A stretch of DNA of 64,000 nt from Nitrospira sp. (lineage in GTDB: Bacteria > Nitrospirota > Nitrospiria > Nitrospirales > Nitrospiraceae): contig JAUYAO010000031.1 in NCBI GenBank assembly GCA_030692565.1, positions 79,925 to 143,924 on the forward strand, read 5' to 3'. Positions within the stretch are counted from its first letter, which is position 1. Each line of letters starts with the position of its first letter. The notes under the pieces were generated by a model that worked only from the letters and a program-made list of their open reading frames with translations, ran no database searches and was not told the DNA's origin. The position numbers and the translations under genes were made by a program. Shown here piece after piece: positions 1 through 7,569 of this stretch.

Positions 1-83
1 TAGATGTCCGCCTCGACCGGGTCCGCTGCAATTACAATTGCGCCCAGCGTGGCCGCACACAATGCCATGACAACAGGGGTCAT
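1..83 (-). CDS. Partial N-terminus of a possible secreted protein
   Basis: A minus-strand reading frame runs off the left edge of the window. From an ATG at 83 it encodes a short hydrophobic, signal-peptide-like start with Ala-rich c-region ending in ADPVEADI. Many secreted proteins with a DUF4124 domain continue from an ADIY-type junction, but too little is visible to name it. No clear ribosome binding site is seen, and a second ATG at 68 is an alternative start. It lies downstream of the DUF481 gene on the same strand. Confidence 0.33.
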   Translation of the reverse strand, partial: MTPVVMALCAATLGAIVIAADPVEADI

Positions 84-210
84 GGAGCGAGCGCCCGTTG
101 AGGTGATAGCCGGACAGGGACAAGCCCCTGCGGTTGCGGCTCCGCTGACGGGCATCCGTTCGCGCTTAACGAGGCCGGTCCTTCCTGTCGATTGCACCCT
201 AAGACTCCCG

Positions 211-1269
211 CTAACTCTTGAATTCAAATCCGACTCCGAAGATGACGGCCTCGTCGGTCCGCTTTCTTCCCGGCGCAGGAGCGTCGTTGTAACGGATGTC
301 ATACTCCACGTTGAAAAACAGATTATTGAACAGCGTGACGCGAAGCCCCTGGTCGGCAAAGATGCGCAACGCCGACCGTTGATCGAAGTCGAGAAACCCC
401 TCGTGCTTGTGGAACAGTTTCACCCGGTCCGGAATCAGCAAAAACTCGGTGCGCAAGGACCAGCGGGCCGACGGGGTTTTTATCGAAGGCGCATTCGTAT
501 AGTGCTCGCTCACATGCGCCAGGCCTGTCACGACCGAGATCGACACCCGCTGCGTGTCGATGAACTGATACCCGAGTCCGGCGCCGATGGTGCTTCGGAA
601 CGACAGGTTTTGAAAGGTGTCCTTTTCCATCAGGCCTTCGGCGCTGGCGAAGAGCTTCTTGCTCAGGAAAAAGTCGTATTTCAGAGAGGCGAGGGAATTG
701 CGCACCGTGACCCGGCTTCCCACCTCTCCGTAGTTGTACTTGCCTTCAGCCAGCATGCGATGCCGATCCGAACGAACCGTCCATCGGGTGGAGGCATTGA
801 CGGCTTGTGTTTCGGTGTTCCCCTGGGTGCGATTGCCTCCCACGTTCAGCGTTCCATGGTAGCGGATCGGCGGCGGGGGATTGATCGCCTTTACGGCATC
901 GAGAGCGAACGGGCCATCGACCCCGATTCGGCCGGCTTCGACGGTCGTATGGTGTGTGTAGAGCCACTCAGTCCAGCCCGTTTCTTCGACCTTGTCATGC
1001 AACTGGATCGTGAGCGGTTTGTCGGCCGAGAGACTCTGAATTTCCGGCCATCGAATTTTGACTTCGCCGCTGTGCGCCGTACTTAAGATAAGGATCTCTT
1101 CCTCCATCCTGACGATCGTGCCGGTCAGGCGGTCACCATTGCGCAAGTGCACCTCGTCGGCCCAGCAGGGCGAAAACAGAACCGTCACGGTAAGCCATCC
1201 TGCCGCCAGTACAGAAAACCGGGGCAAAAGAATTCTCAATGAGGTCCCGTGAATAGATCGTGCCGTCAT
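211..1269 (-). CDS. DUF481 family outer-membrane-type protein
   Basis: 352 residues. The N-terminus has a basic stretch and a hydrophobic signal segment ending around ADEVHLRNGDRLTGTI, which begins a small beta-rich domain. The rest is rich in alternating hydrophobic/polar strands and ends in Phe-Glu-Phe-Lys-Ser (GVGFEFKS), as expected for DUF481 salt-stress-type beta-barrel proteins. The family is thought to reside in the outer membrane; its role here is unknown. The start at 1269 is chosen because the signal peptide follows directly; upstream codons lack such features and overlap the next gene. It is the last intact gene of the minus-strand cbb3-oxidase operon. Confidence 0.8.
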   Translation of the reverse strand: MTARSIHGTSLRILLPRFSVLAAGWLTVTVLFSPCWADEVHLRNGDRLTGTIVRMEEEILILSTAHSGEVKIRWPEIQSLSADKPLTIQLHDKVEETGWTEWLYTHHTTVEAGRIGVDGPFALDAVKAINPPPPIRYHGTLNVGGNRTQGNTETQAVNASTRWTVRSDRHRMLAEGKYNYGEVGSRVTVRNSLASLKYDFFLSKKLFASAEGLMEKDTFQNLSFRSTIGAGLGYQFIDTQRVSISVVTGLAHVSEHYTNAPSIKTPSARWSLRTEFLLIPDRVKLFHKHEGFLDFDQRSALRIFADQGLRVTLFNNLFFNVEYDIRYNDAPAPGRKRTDEAVIFGVGFEFKS

Positions 1270-1352
1270 GAGTGGAATCAGTCGTGTCTCCAAGTAGCGG
1301 GGGTGCCGGCAAGGATTCTGCGCCATGCAAGATATCTCAGCGGGCATGTCGG

Positions 1353-2087
1353 CTAAGGGGGATCGATCAGGTCCGTCGAACGAAACGAGAAGAAAAAGAA
1401 CACGACGTACTGGTTGTAATACGCCGAGCCGGTGTACTTCGGCGTAGCACGTACGAACCGCCCCGAATGGTTCTCGTAGACATCCAGATGCACCCGCACA
1501 TGCGCCAGTTGATCTTGTTCCTGGTAGATCGTGATCTGCGGGAGTGCGAAGGGAATGATGACGCTTTGGATGGGCGGAAGGCCGAAAAAAGTTTTCCCCT
1601 GATTCGTGCCCATGGATTCCACCTTGACGCGGACGAGATACGGCGCGTCGTCTTCCGTTTTCTTGATGGAATACCCCAATTCTCCCAGCCGCGCGGAAGC
1701 GGCGTCCCGCACATAGGCCAAATCCCACGAGGGGGAATCGATCACCGCGAAGCTGGCGTCCTCTTCACTCACATGCATATGTGCCCGGTCGGTCTGCAGC
1801 CCGCTGACCTCCACCATGACCGTCGTGCCTTCCGGCAGCGGCACGGTGAGGTCGGCCAGCGACCGTTCCACAGCCTGCGTCAGTAATAGCTGTTCGATCG
1901 CGCTTCTCGGTGTCCGAGAGACTTCTTGCGTTAGCGCACAGTCGACACTGAGCGCAGCCAGGGCAGCGACCAACAGACCTCGCCCGATCTGCGGAAGCGG
2001 CTTGCCGAATCTGGGTGGACGAGCCCAGCGGCCCGACAAACCATTGCCTCTCTCTGAGCGGACCATATCCGGCATAATGTCATTCAC
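1353..2087 (-). CDS. Hypothetical lipoprotein
   Basis: 244 residues with a long basic N-terminus, then a hydrophobic segment (LLVAALAALSVDC) whose final Cys is a plausible lipidation site at about residue 50. The mature part has no catalytic motif that I recognise; it ends with a Phe-rich hydrophobic stretch (VVFFFFSFRS). The start ATG overlaps the stop of the upstream LapA-like gene by four bases (ATGA), so translation is probably coupled. The function is unknown; location in the operon suggests an envelope role alongside the terminal oxidase. Confidence 0.7.
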   Translation of the reverse strand: MNDIMPDMVRSERGNGLSGRWARPPRFGKPLPQIGRGLLVAALAALSVDCALTQEVSRTPRSAIEQLLLTQAVERSLADLTVPLPEGTTVMVEVSGLQTDRAHMHVSEEDASFAVIDSPSWDLAYVRDAASARLGELGYSIKKTEDDAPYLVRVKVESMGTNQGKTFFGLPPIQSVIIPFALPQITIYQEQDQLAHVRVHLDVYENHSGRFVRATPKYTGSAYYNQYVVFFFFSFRSTDLIDPP

Positions 2088-2386
2088 GGGGCCGGAGGGG
2101 AAGTCTCGTGTGATCCTCTGGCGATCCGTTCCAAGTCACGAATTCGCTCGCCTTGCGAGCGGACAGTCTCCTCAAGCTGCCTGGTTTGTTTCGCACGCGT
2201 GAATCTGGGACCGAGCGATGCCAGAAACGTCAGCAGCGCGCCCAACATGGCGGAACCAAGAATGATCAGCACCAGCGACGTATCATAGTCCCATAGGAGA
2301 AAATGGACGGTGACGGCCACGGTGTTCTGCAGCGCGAAAACGGCAATCAGAATGGCGAACAGGAAGGCAATGAATAGTGTGGGCAT
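2084..2386 (-). CDS. LapA-like (DUF1049) inner-membrane protein
   Basis: 100 residues with two transmembrane segments: residues about 3-22, including the family-typical FALQNTVAVTVHF, and about 32-56. A charged coiled-coil tail follows. This layout matches LapA/DUF1049 proteins, which in Escherichia coli act with LapB in lipopolysaccharide assembly control. The start at 2386 has an AGAGGA ribosome site. A longer frame starts upstream, but its extra residues look non-coding and would overlap the anchor-protein gene. The next gene overlaps its stop by four bases. Confidence 0.75.
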   Translation of the reverse strand: MPTLFIAFLFAILIAVFALQNTVAVTVHFLLWDYDTSLVLIILGSAMLGALLTFLASLGPRFTRAKQTRQLEETVRSQGERIRDLERIARGSHETSPPAP

Positions 2387-2426
2387 GTCAGAATCCTCTT
2401 CAGCAATCTGCCGGACTCGATCGATC

Positions 2427-2642
2427 TCAGCCCGGGCTCCAATATTCAATGGCGTAATAAATACTCCAGAGAAGCAATCCCACCACAACCAGGATCAGCC
2501 AAAACGGAATACGCCCGTCATGCTCTGTAATCCCCGCGTGCCGGTACAGATAGGGCTGTCCAGGATCCGAACTATCCTGCCGCTCCGGCCCCGATGGACC
2601 GGAACTCGACTCGTCCGCTTGTATCACGTCTCGATCTCTCAT
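2427..2642 (-). CDS. Small membrane protein resembling the CcoP (FixP) N-terminal anchor
   Basis: 71 residues: a soluble N-terminus, then HAGITEHDGRIPFW followed by one transmembrane helix (LILVVVGLLLWSIYYAIEYW). The HDG-x-x-x-PFW-then-helix pattern matches the N-terminal anchor domain of CcoP, where the sequence is usually DGI..D.PLPRWW. The diheme part of CcoP is fused to the upstream gene, so this looks like the detached anchor. The start overlaps the stop of the fusion gene by four bases (ATGA). An alternative reading is a CcoQ-like assembly subunit. Confidence 0.72.
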   Translation of the reverse strand: MRDRDVIQADESSSGPSGPERQDSSDPGQPYLYRHAGITEHDGRIPFWLILVVVGLLLWSIYYAIEYWSPG

Positions 2643-5533
2643 GGTTGCCGCCCTTCATTGGCGGTCTCAGCCGCCGGCCGGGCCGTCTGCCGTTCGTCAG
2701 GCTGTCGCTGAACGACGTCCTTGTCCAGCTCCCCCCGTCTGGCAGCGGGCGAAAGCGCAGCCCAGATGCGCGATCGGGCCTGCTCCCGATCCGTCTCCTT
2801 CAAGCCGGCCGCAACCAACTCCGCCTCGTGCGCCTTCACGCGGAGCGATTGGACGTAGTGGACGATATCCCATATCTCCTCCGGACTGAGCTGCTCCCAG
2901 AACACCGGCATGGGCGTTCCCCCGATTCCCGTTATCACGGTTTTATACAGATGCTCGCCATCGTGCCCGAGCTTCACGCCTCCGGACAGACCGGCCGGCA
3001 GCGTGAAATTCGCCGGCTTCAACGGTTGCCCCCACACATCTTTTAAGATCGGCGCCATCGGCCCATCTCCTTTTCCCTCGGCGCCATGACAGAGCATGCA
3101 GTTCGCCCCGAAGAGGGCCTTCCCCTTCTCGAGCGACACGATCGAGATCGGAGGCTCCGCCGCGATCGTCATCGACGGCGGGACGACCTCGTCTCTCCAT
3201 CGGCCAGAAAATGTCTTGATGTACTGCACCACGGCCCGCCGTTCGTGGTCTGAAACTTCCTGCCAGGCCGGCATGGCCGTCCCCCAGAGTCCGTGGGTAA
3301 TGGTGCTGTAGAGATCGATGTCGGTCGGCAGTGAATCCTTGCCGGAGGTCGATCGAAACTTGAAGATCCCGGTCGTGAAATCTCTCGGACGCGGAGTCAT
3401 GAATCGTGCGGACGGTCCCAGGCCATCACCCTTGCCCCCATGGCACCCGAGACAGCGGCGTTCGTACACCGACTTTCCGAGCATCAGCAGCTCGTCCTGC
3501 GATTGAGGACTGGCATTCAACACCTGGCCGGACGAAACCTGTGTTGCAACGAACCCTTCCCGCCAATCGCCGATGCCGGTCCCGAGCTTTTGCACATACA
3601 GCACCAAGGCCTTGCCGTCGTCGTTCAATTCCGGCGCATCGCCGGCTTTGGCCGGTTCGAACAGCCAGGGGAACACCGGCATGATAGAGTCCGGCACGAC
3701 TTCCCGCGGGTTCCAAAAATGGGCGGCATGCCAATCGTCGCCATATTTCCGGCCCACTCTGGTCAGGTCCGGACCGATGCGTCGCGTGCTGAACAGGTGT
3801 GGCCGGTCATAGGCATATTCGCCGGCCTGCGACACCGGCCCCCAGCGGAACGACTCTCCGGTGACGGGACGCACGTATTGCGAATGACAGTACCAACAGC
3901 CCTCGCGGATATACACCTGCCGGCCCTTCAGCTCTTCGGGCGTATAGTCCGCCACCTGGATCGCCGACTTTGTGACGGGGTCCTCGACGGTGGTCGTGCG
4001 CGTTTCAGTCATCAACCAGGGGGTGACGCCCTGCACGCCGACGGCAAGAAAGAAAAACCCGAACCCCGCAACCAGGAAGACCGTGGAGGGGCTTTCGATC
4101 CAGCTTCCCTTGGCGACAACCTCTATCGGCGTATCGGCCGGGCGGGCGGCCTCGAACACCTCCGGCTCCAACGCCTCCCCCTCTCGCGCAGTCTTGTAGA
4201 AATTGATGACCATCAGGAGCAGCGCCACGTCCATTGCCACGCCTCCCAGTGTGCGCGCGACCCACCAGGGCTTCATCTCTTTCACCGTATCCACGAAATT
4301 GGCCCCGTACTCGAGCATGGAACCCTGGACGAACCCTTGAGCAGACAGCCCCACGACCATCACCGTGAAGCCGGCGACGGTCAACCAGAAGTGCCAACTC
4401 GCCAGCTTGTCGCTCCAGAGCTTCCGGCCTGTGACGCGCGGCCAGACATAATAGGCGGAGCCTACCGCCCACACGACGAAGGTGCCGAACACGGTGAGAT
4501 GGGAATGGGCGATCACGAAGTCATTGAAGTGGGTCAACTCCTGAACCCGACGCAGCGCCTCGACCGAGCCCTGGAAACAGCCGATCAGATAATAGACCGC
4601 TCCCATCATCAGAAACTTGGCTGCATAGTTGTCGCCTCCGCCCCCGCCGGCGACAGTGCCCCATCGTCCCAGCATCGTACCGAAGAAATTCACCACCACC
4701 GTCCAAACCGGAATAATGAGCAGCATGCTGGTCACGATCGAGATCGTCTGGGTCCAGTGCGGAATCGGACTGTACAGATAGTGATGCGTGCCGACAAACG
4801 GATAAAAGAAAGCCAGCCCCCAGAATCCCAGCAACGACAGCTTGTGACTATATAACGAGCTCTTGGCGCTGAGCGGTAAGAAGTAATAGACCAGCGCCAG
4901 GCCGGCGGGAGTGATCCAGAGCCCGACGATGTAGTGGATGTACAACCCGTGCATGGCCGCACTGTTGACCCCCGCAATATCTTCGGCATAGGTCAACAGC
5001 ACATTGCCGAGAATCAGGTTCATGATCGTCCAGATCAACGCGGCGGTCGTGTACCACATCGCGACATAGAACCGCCGCTCGGTCCGCCGAAAGACGGTGC
5101 CAAGCACCTGCACGGTGATCAAACCCAGGATAACGAACCGGAGCAGATTGAAGGGCCATTCGAACTCCCCGGCTTCGAGTCCCATATTGAACCCGAACAG
5201 AAACGAGGCGTTGCCGAGAACCAGAAACCCGTTCCATAGCCACAGGAGCCACCAGCCCCACTCCTCTTTGTACATCCGCACCCCGCAGAGACGCGGCACG
5301 ATGTAGTAGAGGAGCCCGAGGAAGACGGTTGAGAACGATCCGAAGATGACGCCATTGACATGGATCGGACGCAACCGGCCGAATGTCAACCAGGAGATGC
5401 CATCGAGAAATCCCGGATTGTGAAACTTGATCGACACCACCACCCCGACGATCGGAAAGAACGTTAACCAGATCAACGCCCACCACAACCAGGCCCTGAT
5501 TAGCGGTCGATTAATCACTTCTTGATCGTTCAT
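2639..5533 (-). CDS. Fused cbb3-type cytochrome c oxidase: CcoN-CcoO-diheme cytochrome c
   Basis: 964 residues. Residues about 1-450 are CcoN, the catalytic heme-copper subunit, with its helices and conserved His: RPIHVNGV, a His-His pair in FVGTHHYLYSP (copper B region) and AHSHLTVFG. Residues about 475-660 are CcoO: one membrane helix, then heme motif CWYCH (546-550) followed by SQYVRP. Residues about 680-900 carry two more heme motifs, CLGCH (694-698) and CMLCH (812-816), like the diheme part of CcoP. It should reduce oxygen with cytochrome c electrons at the inner membrane and pump protons. The start at 5533 overlaps the nhaA stop by four bases; a longer frame upstream lies inside nhaA and is antisense-like sequence. 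CcoN-CcoO fusions are known; one polypeptide carrying all three heme c sites is unusual. Confidence 0.93.
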   Translation of the reverse strand: MNDQEVINRPLIRAWLWWALIWLTFFPIVGVVVSIKFHNPGFLDGISWLTFGRLRPIHVNGVIFGSFSTVFLGLLYYIVPRLCGVRMYKEEWGWWLLWLWNGFLVLGNASFLFGFNMGLEAGEFEWPFNLLRFVILGLITVQVLGTVFRRTERRFYVAMWYTTAALIWTIMNLILGNVLLTYAEDIAGVNSAAMHGLYIHYIVGLWITPAGLALVYYFLPLSAKSSLYSHKLSLLGFWGLAFFYPFVGTHHYLYSPIPHWTQTISIVTSMLLIIPVWTVVVNFFGTMLGRWGTVAGGGGGDNYAAKFLMMGAVYYLIGCFQGSVEALRRVQELTHFNDFVIAHSHLTVFGTFVVWAVGSAYYVWPRVTGRKLWSDKLASWHFWLTVAGFTVMVVGLSAQGFVQGSMLEYGANFVDTVKEMKPWWVARTLGGVAMDVALLLMVINFYKTAREGEALEPEVFEAARPADTPIEVVAKGSWIESPSTVFLVAGFGFFFLAVGVQGVTPWLMTETRTTTVEDPVTKSAIQVADYTPEELKGRQVYIREGCWYCHSQYVRPVTGESFRWGPVSQAGEYAYDRPHLFSTRRIGPDLTRVGRKYGDDWHAAHFWNPREVVPDSIMPVFPWLFEPAKAGDAPELNDDGKALVLYVQKLGTGIGDWREGFVATQVSSGQVLNASPQSQDELLMLGKSVYERRCLGCHGGKGDGLGPSARFMTPRPRDFTTGIFKFRSTSGKDSLPTDIDLYSTITHGLWGTAMPAWQEVSDHERRAVVQYIKTFSGRWRDEVVPPSMTIAAEPPISIVSLEKGKALFGANCMLCHGAEGKGDGPMAPILKDVWGQPLKPANFTLPAGLSGGVKLGHDGEHLYKTVITGIGGTPMPVFWEQLSPEEIWDIVHYVQSLRVKAHEAELVAAGLKETDREQARSRIWAALSPAARRGELDKDVVQRQPDERQTARPAAETANEGRQP

Positions 5534-6876
5534 CGTCTTCCCTCCATGTGAATCCGTCTCAACAACCACCACCCGATGGTCCCCGCCACCGCCGAGGCGG
5601 TCAGGATCCCCACTTTGGCCGGGGCGTCGAGCGGCGTTTTCCCGAACGCCAGCCCTTCGATGAACAGCGACATCGTGAAGCCGATACCGGCCAGAAATCC
5701 GATCCCGATGATGTGGCGCCAGGTCAGATCCGGCGGCATGGTCGCCAATCCGACACGAATCGCCAGCCACGACGCCACGATCACCCCGACCGGCTTGCCG
5801 ATGACCAGGCCGGCCAGGATGCCGAGCGCGACGGGATGACCCAATGTCACGACCGGATCGCCTTCGAGCGTGACGCCGGCGTTGGCCAATGCGAAGATAG
5901 GCAGAACCACAGCCGTCACCCACGGGTGCAGGGTCTGCTCCAGACGTTGGAGAGGAGTGCCCACTTCACGGACCGCCTGTTGCAAACGGGAGGCCACTTT
6001 CTGTCTGGTCTTGTTGGCAAGCGGAGGGCCGCCCGGCTCCATCGCCTTCTGAAACCTATCGAGCAGCGCACGGCTCCGCGTGATGAACTCCTCGCCGGAC
6101 AACCGTGTTCGCGCCGGAATCGTGAACGCCGCGAGCACGCCGGCGATCGTCGGGTGGACACCGGAGAGGAAGAACGCCAGCCACAAGCCGCCGATCCCCA
6201 GCATCCCGTAGACGAGCGGATGGCGAATACCGACGACGTTTGCGCCGATCAGGGCAACCAGGAATCCGCCCCCCACCTCCAAACTCACCCAGGAGATCGT
6301 CGAGGTGTAGAAGAAGGCGATGATCAGGACCGCGCCTAAGTCATCGCCGATGGCCAGCGCGACGAGGAACACCTTCAGTGCCAGCGGCACCCCTTTCCCG
6401 AGCAACGAGAGAATCCCGAGTGAGAAAGCGATGTCCGTGGCCATGGGAATGCCCCAGCCCTTGGCCCCTTCCGTCCCCCCGTTGAACGCCGTATACAGCA
6501 GCGCGGGAAGGACCGCTCCCCCCACCGCGGCGGCGAGAGGCAACGCGGCTTGTCGCAGGGAGGAGAGTTCACCGACCAGCACCTCTCGTTTGATCTCCAA
6601 ACCGACGACGAAAAAGAACATCGCCATCAACCCATCGTTGATCCAGAGGACCAGCGGTTCCGTGAGTACGAAGTCGCCCGCCCCGAACGTCACCGGCAGT
6701 CGCCGGAACGCGGCATAGGCATCCGCCCACGGCGAGTTGGCCCAGACCAGGGCGATGAGCGTCGCGGCCATCAGCAGAATGCCCGCCGCCGACTCCGTAT
6801 GGATGAATGCCCGGAACGGTTCCACCATCGGTTGGATCAACGCGTCACCCGCCCGGTTGTGATTTGTTTGCGACAT
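5530..6876 (-). CDS. nhaA: Na+/H+ antiporter NhaA
   Basis: 448 residues, a typical length. It has about a dozen membrane helices and the NhaA hallmarks: FFFVVGLEIKRE near residue 90, ATDIAF (Asp148) and the Asp-Asp pair in AIGDDLGA (178-179), which corresponds to the ion-binding aspartates of the family. It exchanges sodium for protons at the inner membrane. A hydrophilic insert at about residues 270-310 is longer than in E. coli. An AGGAGA ribosome site precedes the ATG. Its stop overlaps the oxidase gene start by four bases, so antiporter and oxidase are probably co-translated, linking sodium/proton cycling to respiration. Confidence 0.95.
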   Translation of the reverse strand: MSQTNHNRAGDALIQPMVEPFRAFIHTESAAGILLMAATLIALVWANSPWADAYAAFRRLPVTFGAGDFVLTEPLVLWINDGLMAMFFFVVGLEIKREVLVGELSSLRQAALPLAAAVGGAVLPALLYTAFNGGTEGAKGWGIPMATDIAFSLGILSLLGKGVPLALKVFLVALAIGDDLGAVLIIAFFYTSTISWVSLEVGGGFLVALIGANVVGIRHPLVYGMLGIGGLWLAFFLSGVHPTIAGVLAAFTIPARTRLSGEEFITRSRALLDRFQKAMEPGGPPLANKTRQKVASRLQQAVREVGTPLQRLEQTLHPWVTAVVLPIFALANAGVTLEGDPVVTLGHPVALGILAGLVIGKPVGVIVASWLAIRVGLATMPPDLTWRHIIGIGFLAGIGFTMSLFIEGLAFGKTPLDAPAKVGILTASAVAGTIGWWLLRRIHMEGRR

Positions 6877-6979
6877 CGTCTTTTCTCCTGTCCAGTCTCG
6901 AACAGCGGATGGCGAAGAGCTAAATTAATTATTGTGGCCCACAACCGCAAGCAAGAGTGTTCCGCTCGCTGCAGGCCAT

Positions 6980-7494
6980 TCACGACCGGCTTTTCGCCGC
7001 CTTGTAACCCAGTTCCGAACGGATCTGATCCACGATCCGGTCGGGGCTTTCCTCGACATCGATGACCAGCGCCCGGTCCGGGACCTCAAGAATATCGAAC
7101 TGACTGCCACCAGGTCTCGATGCATGAAGTGGCCTTCCCGGACGGCCAGCCGTCGGGTCAGGAGGTCGATGTTACCTTTGAGGTAGACCAGCCGGACCCG
7201 GTCTGCCACACCTTCGAGCAGTACCTCGCGATACAGACGCGTGAGAGCCGAACAAGCCAGCACGACAGGCCGTTGTCCTTCAATCCATCCCCCGATCAAT
7301 TGACGAAGCTGCTGCAGCCACGGGCGGCGATCCTCATCGGTCAGTGGCACGCCTCGCTTCATCTTTTCGATGTTGGTCGATGGATGAAACTCATCCGCGT
7401 CGTGGAAGGTCCATCCCAGCTTGTCGGCCAGCAACCGGCCGACGGTCGTTTTCCCGGCGCCTGAGACGCCCATAATGAGCACGACCTGCGGCAT
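6980..7494 (-). pseudogene. gntK: Gluconokinase, frameshifted near its C-terminus
   Basis: The N-terminal 120 residues read as gluconate kinase: P-loop GVSGAGKTT (9-17), DADEFHP, then CSALTRLYRE and REGHFMHRDLVA. Just after that (about 7103-7106) the frame breaks. Reading on in the neighbouring frame gives QFDILEVPDRALVIDV and a normal family C-terminus ending at 6980; the original frame runs on as Arg/Ser-rich nonsense to 6925. One missing A in an AA pair would explain it. A functional enzyme would phosphorylate gluconate to 6-phosphogluconate. This may be a sequencing error rather than a dead gene. The ATG at 7494 has a GGCGGAG ribosome site. Confidence 0.82.
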
Positions 7495-7569
7495 CACATG
7501 CTCCGCCTCTGTATCCCTCACTCCCGACACCAGTCTCCGCCCTCCAAATCCTTCGGATGCTCTTGCCCC

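Noticed and set aside
3440..4855. 471-residue frame antisense to the oxidase fusion
   Set aside because: Arg/His/Gln-rich, no domains, lies exactly over strongly conserved coding sequence on the other strand; typical of a GC-rich shadow frame.
5548..6339. 263-residue frame antisense to nhaA
   Set aside because: Low-complexity basic text opposite a clear NhaA; no start signal.
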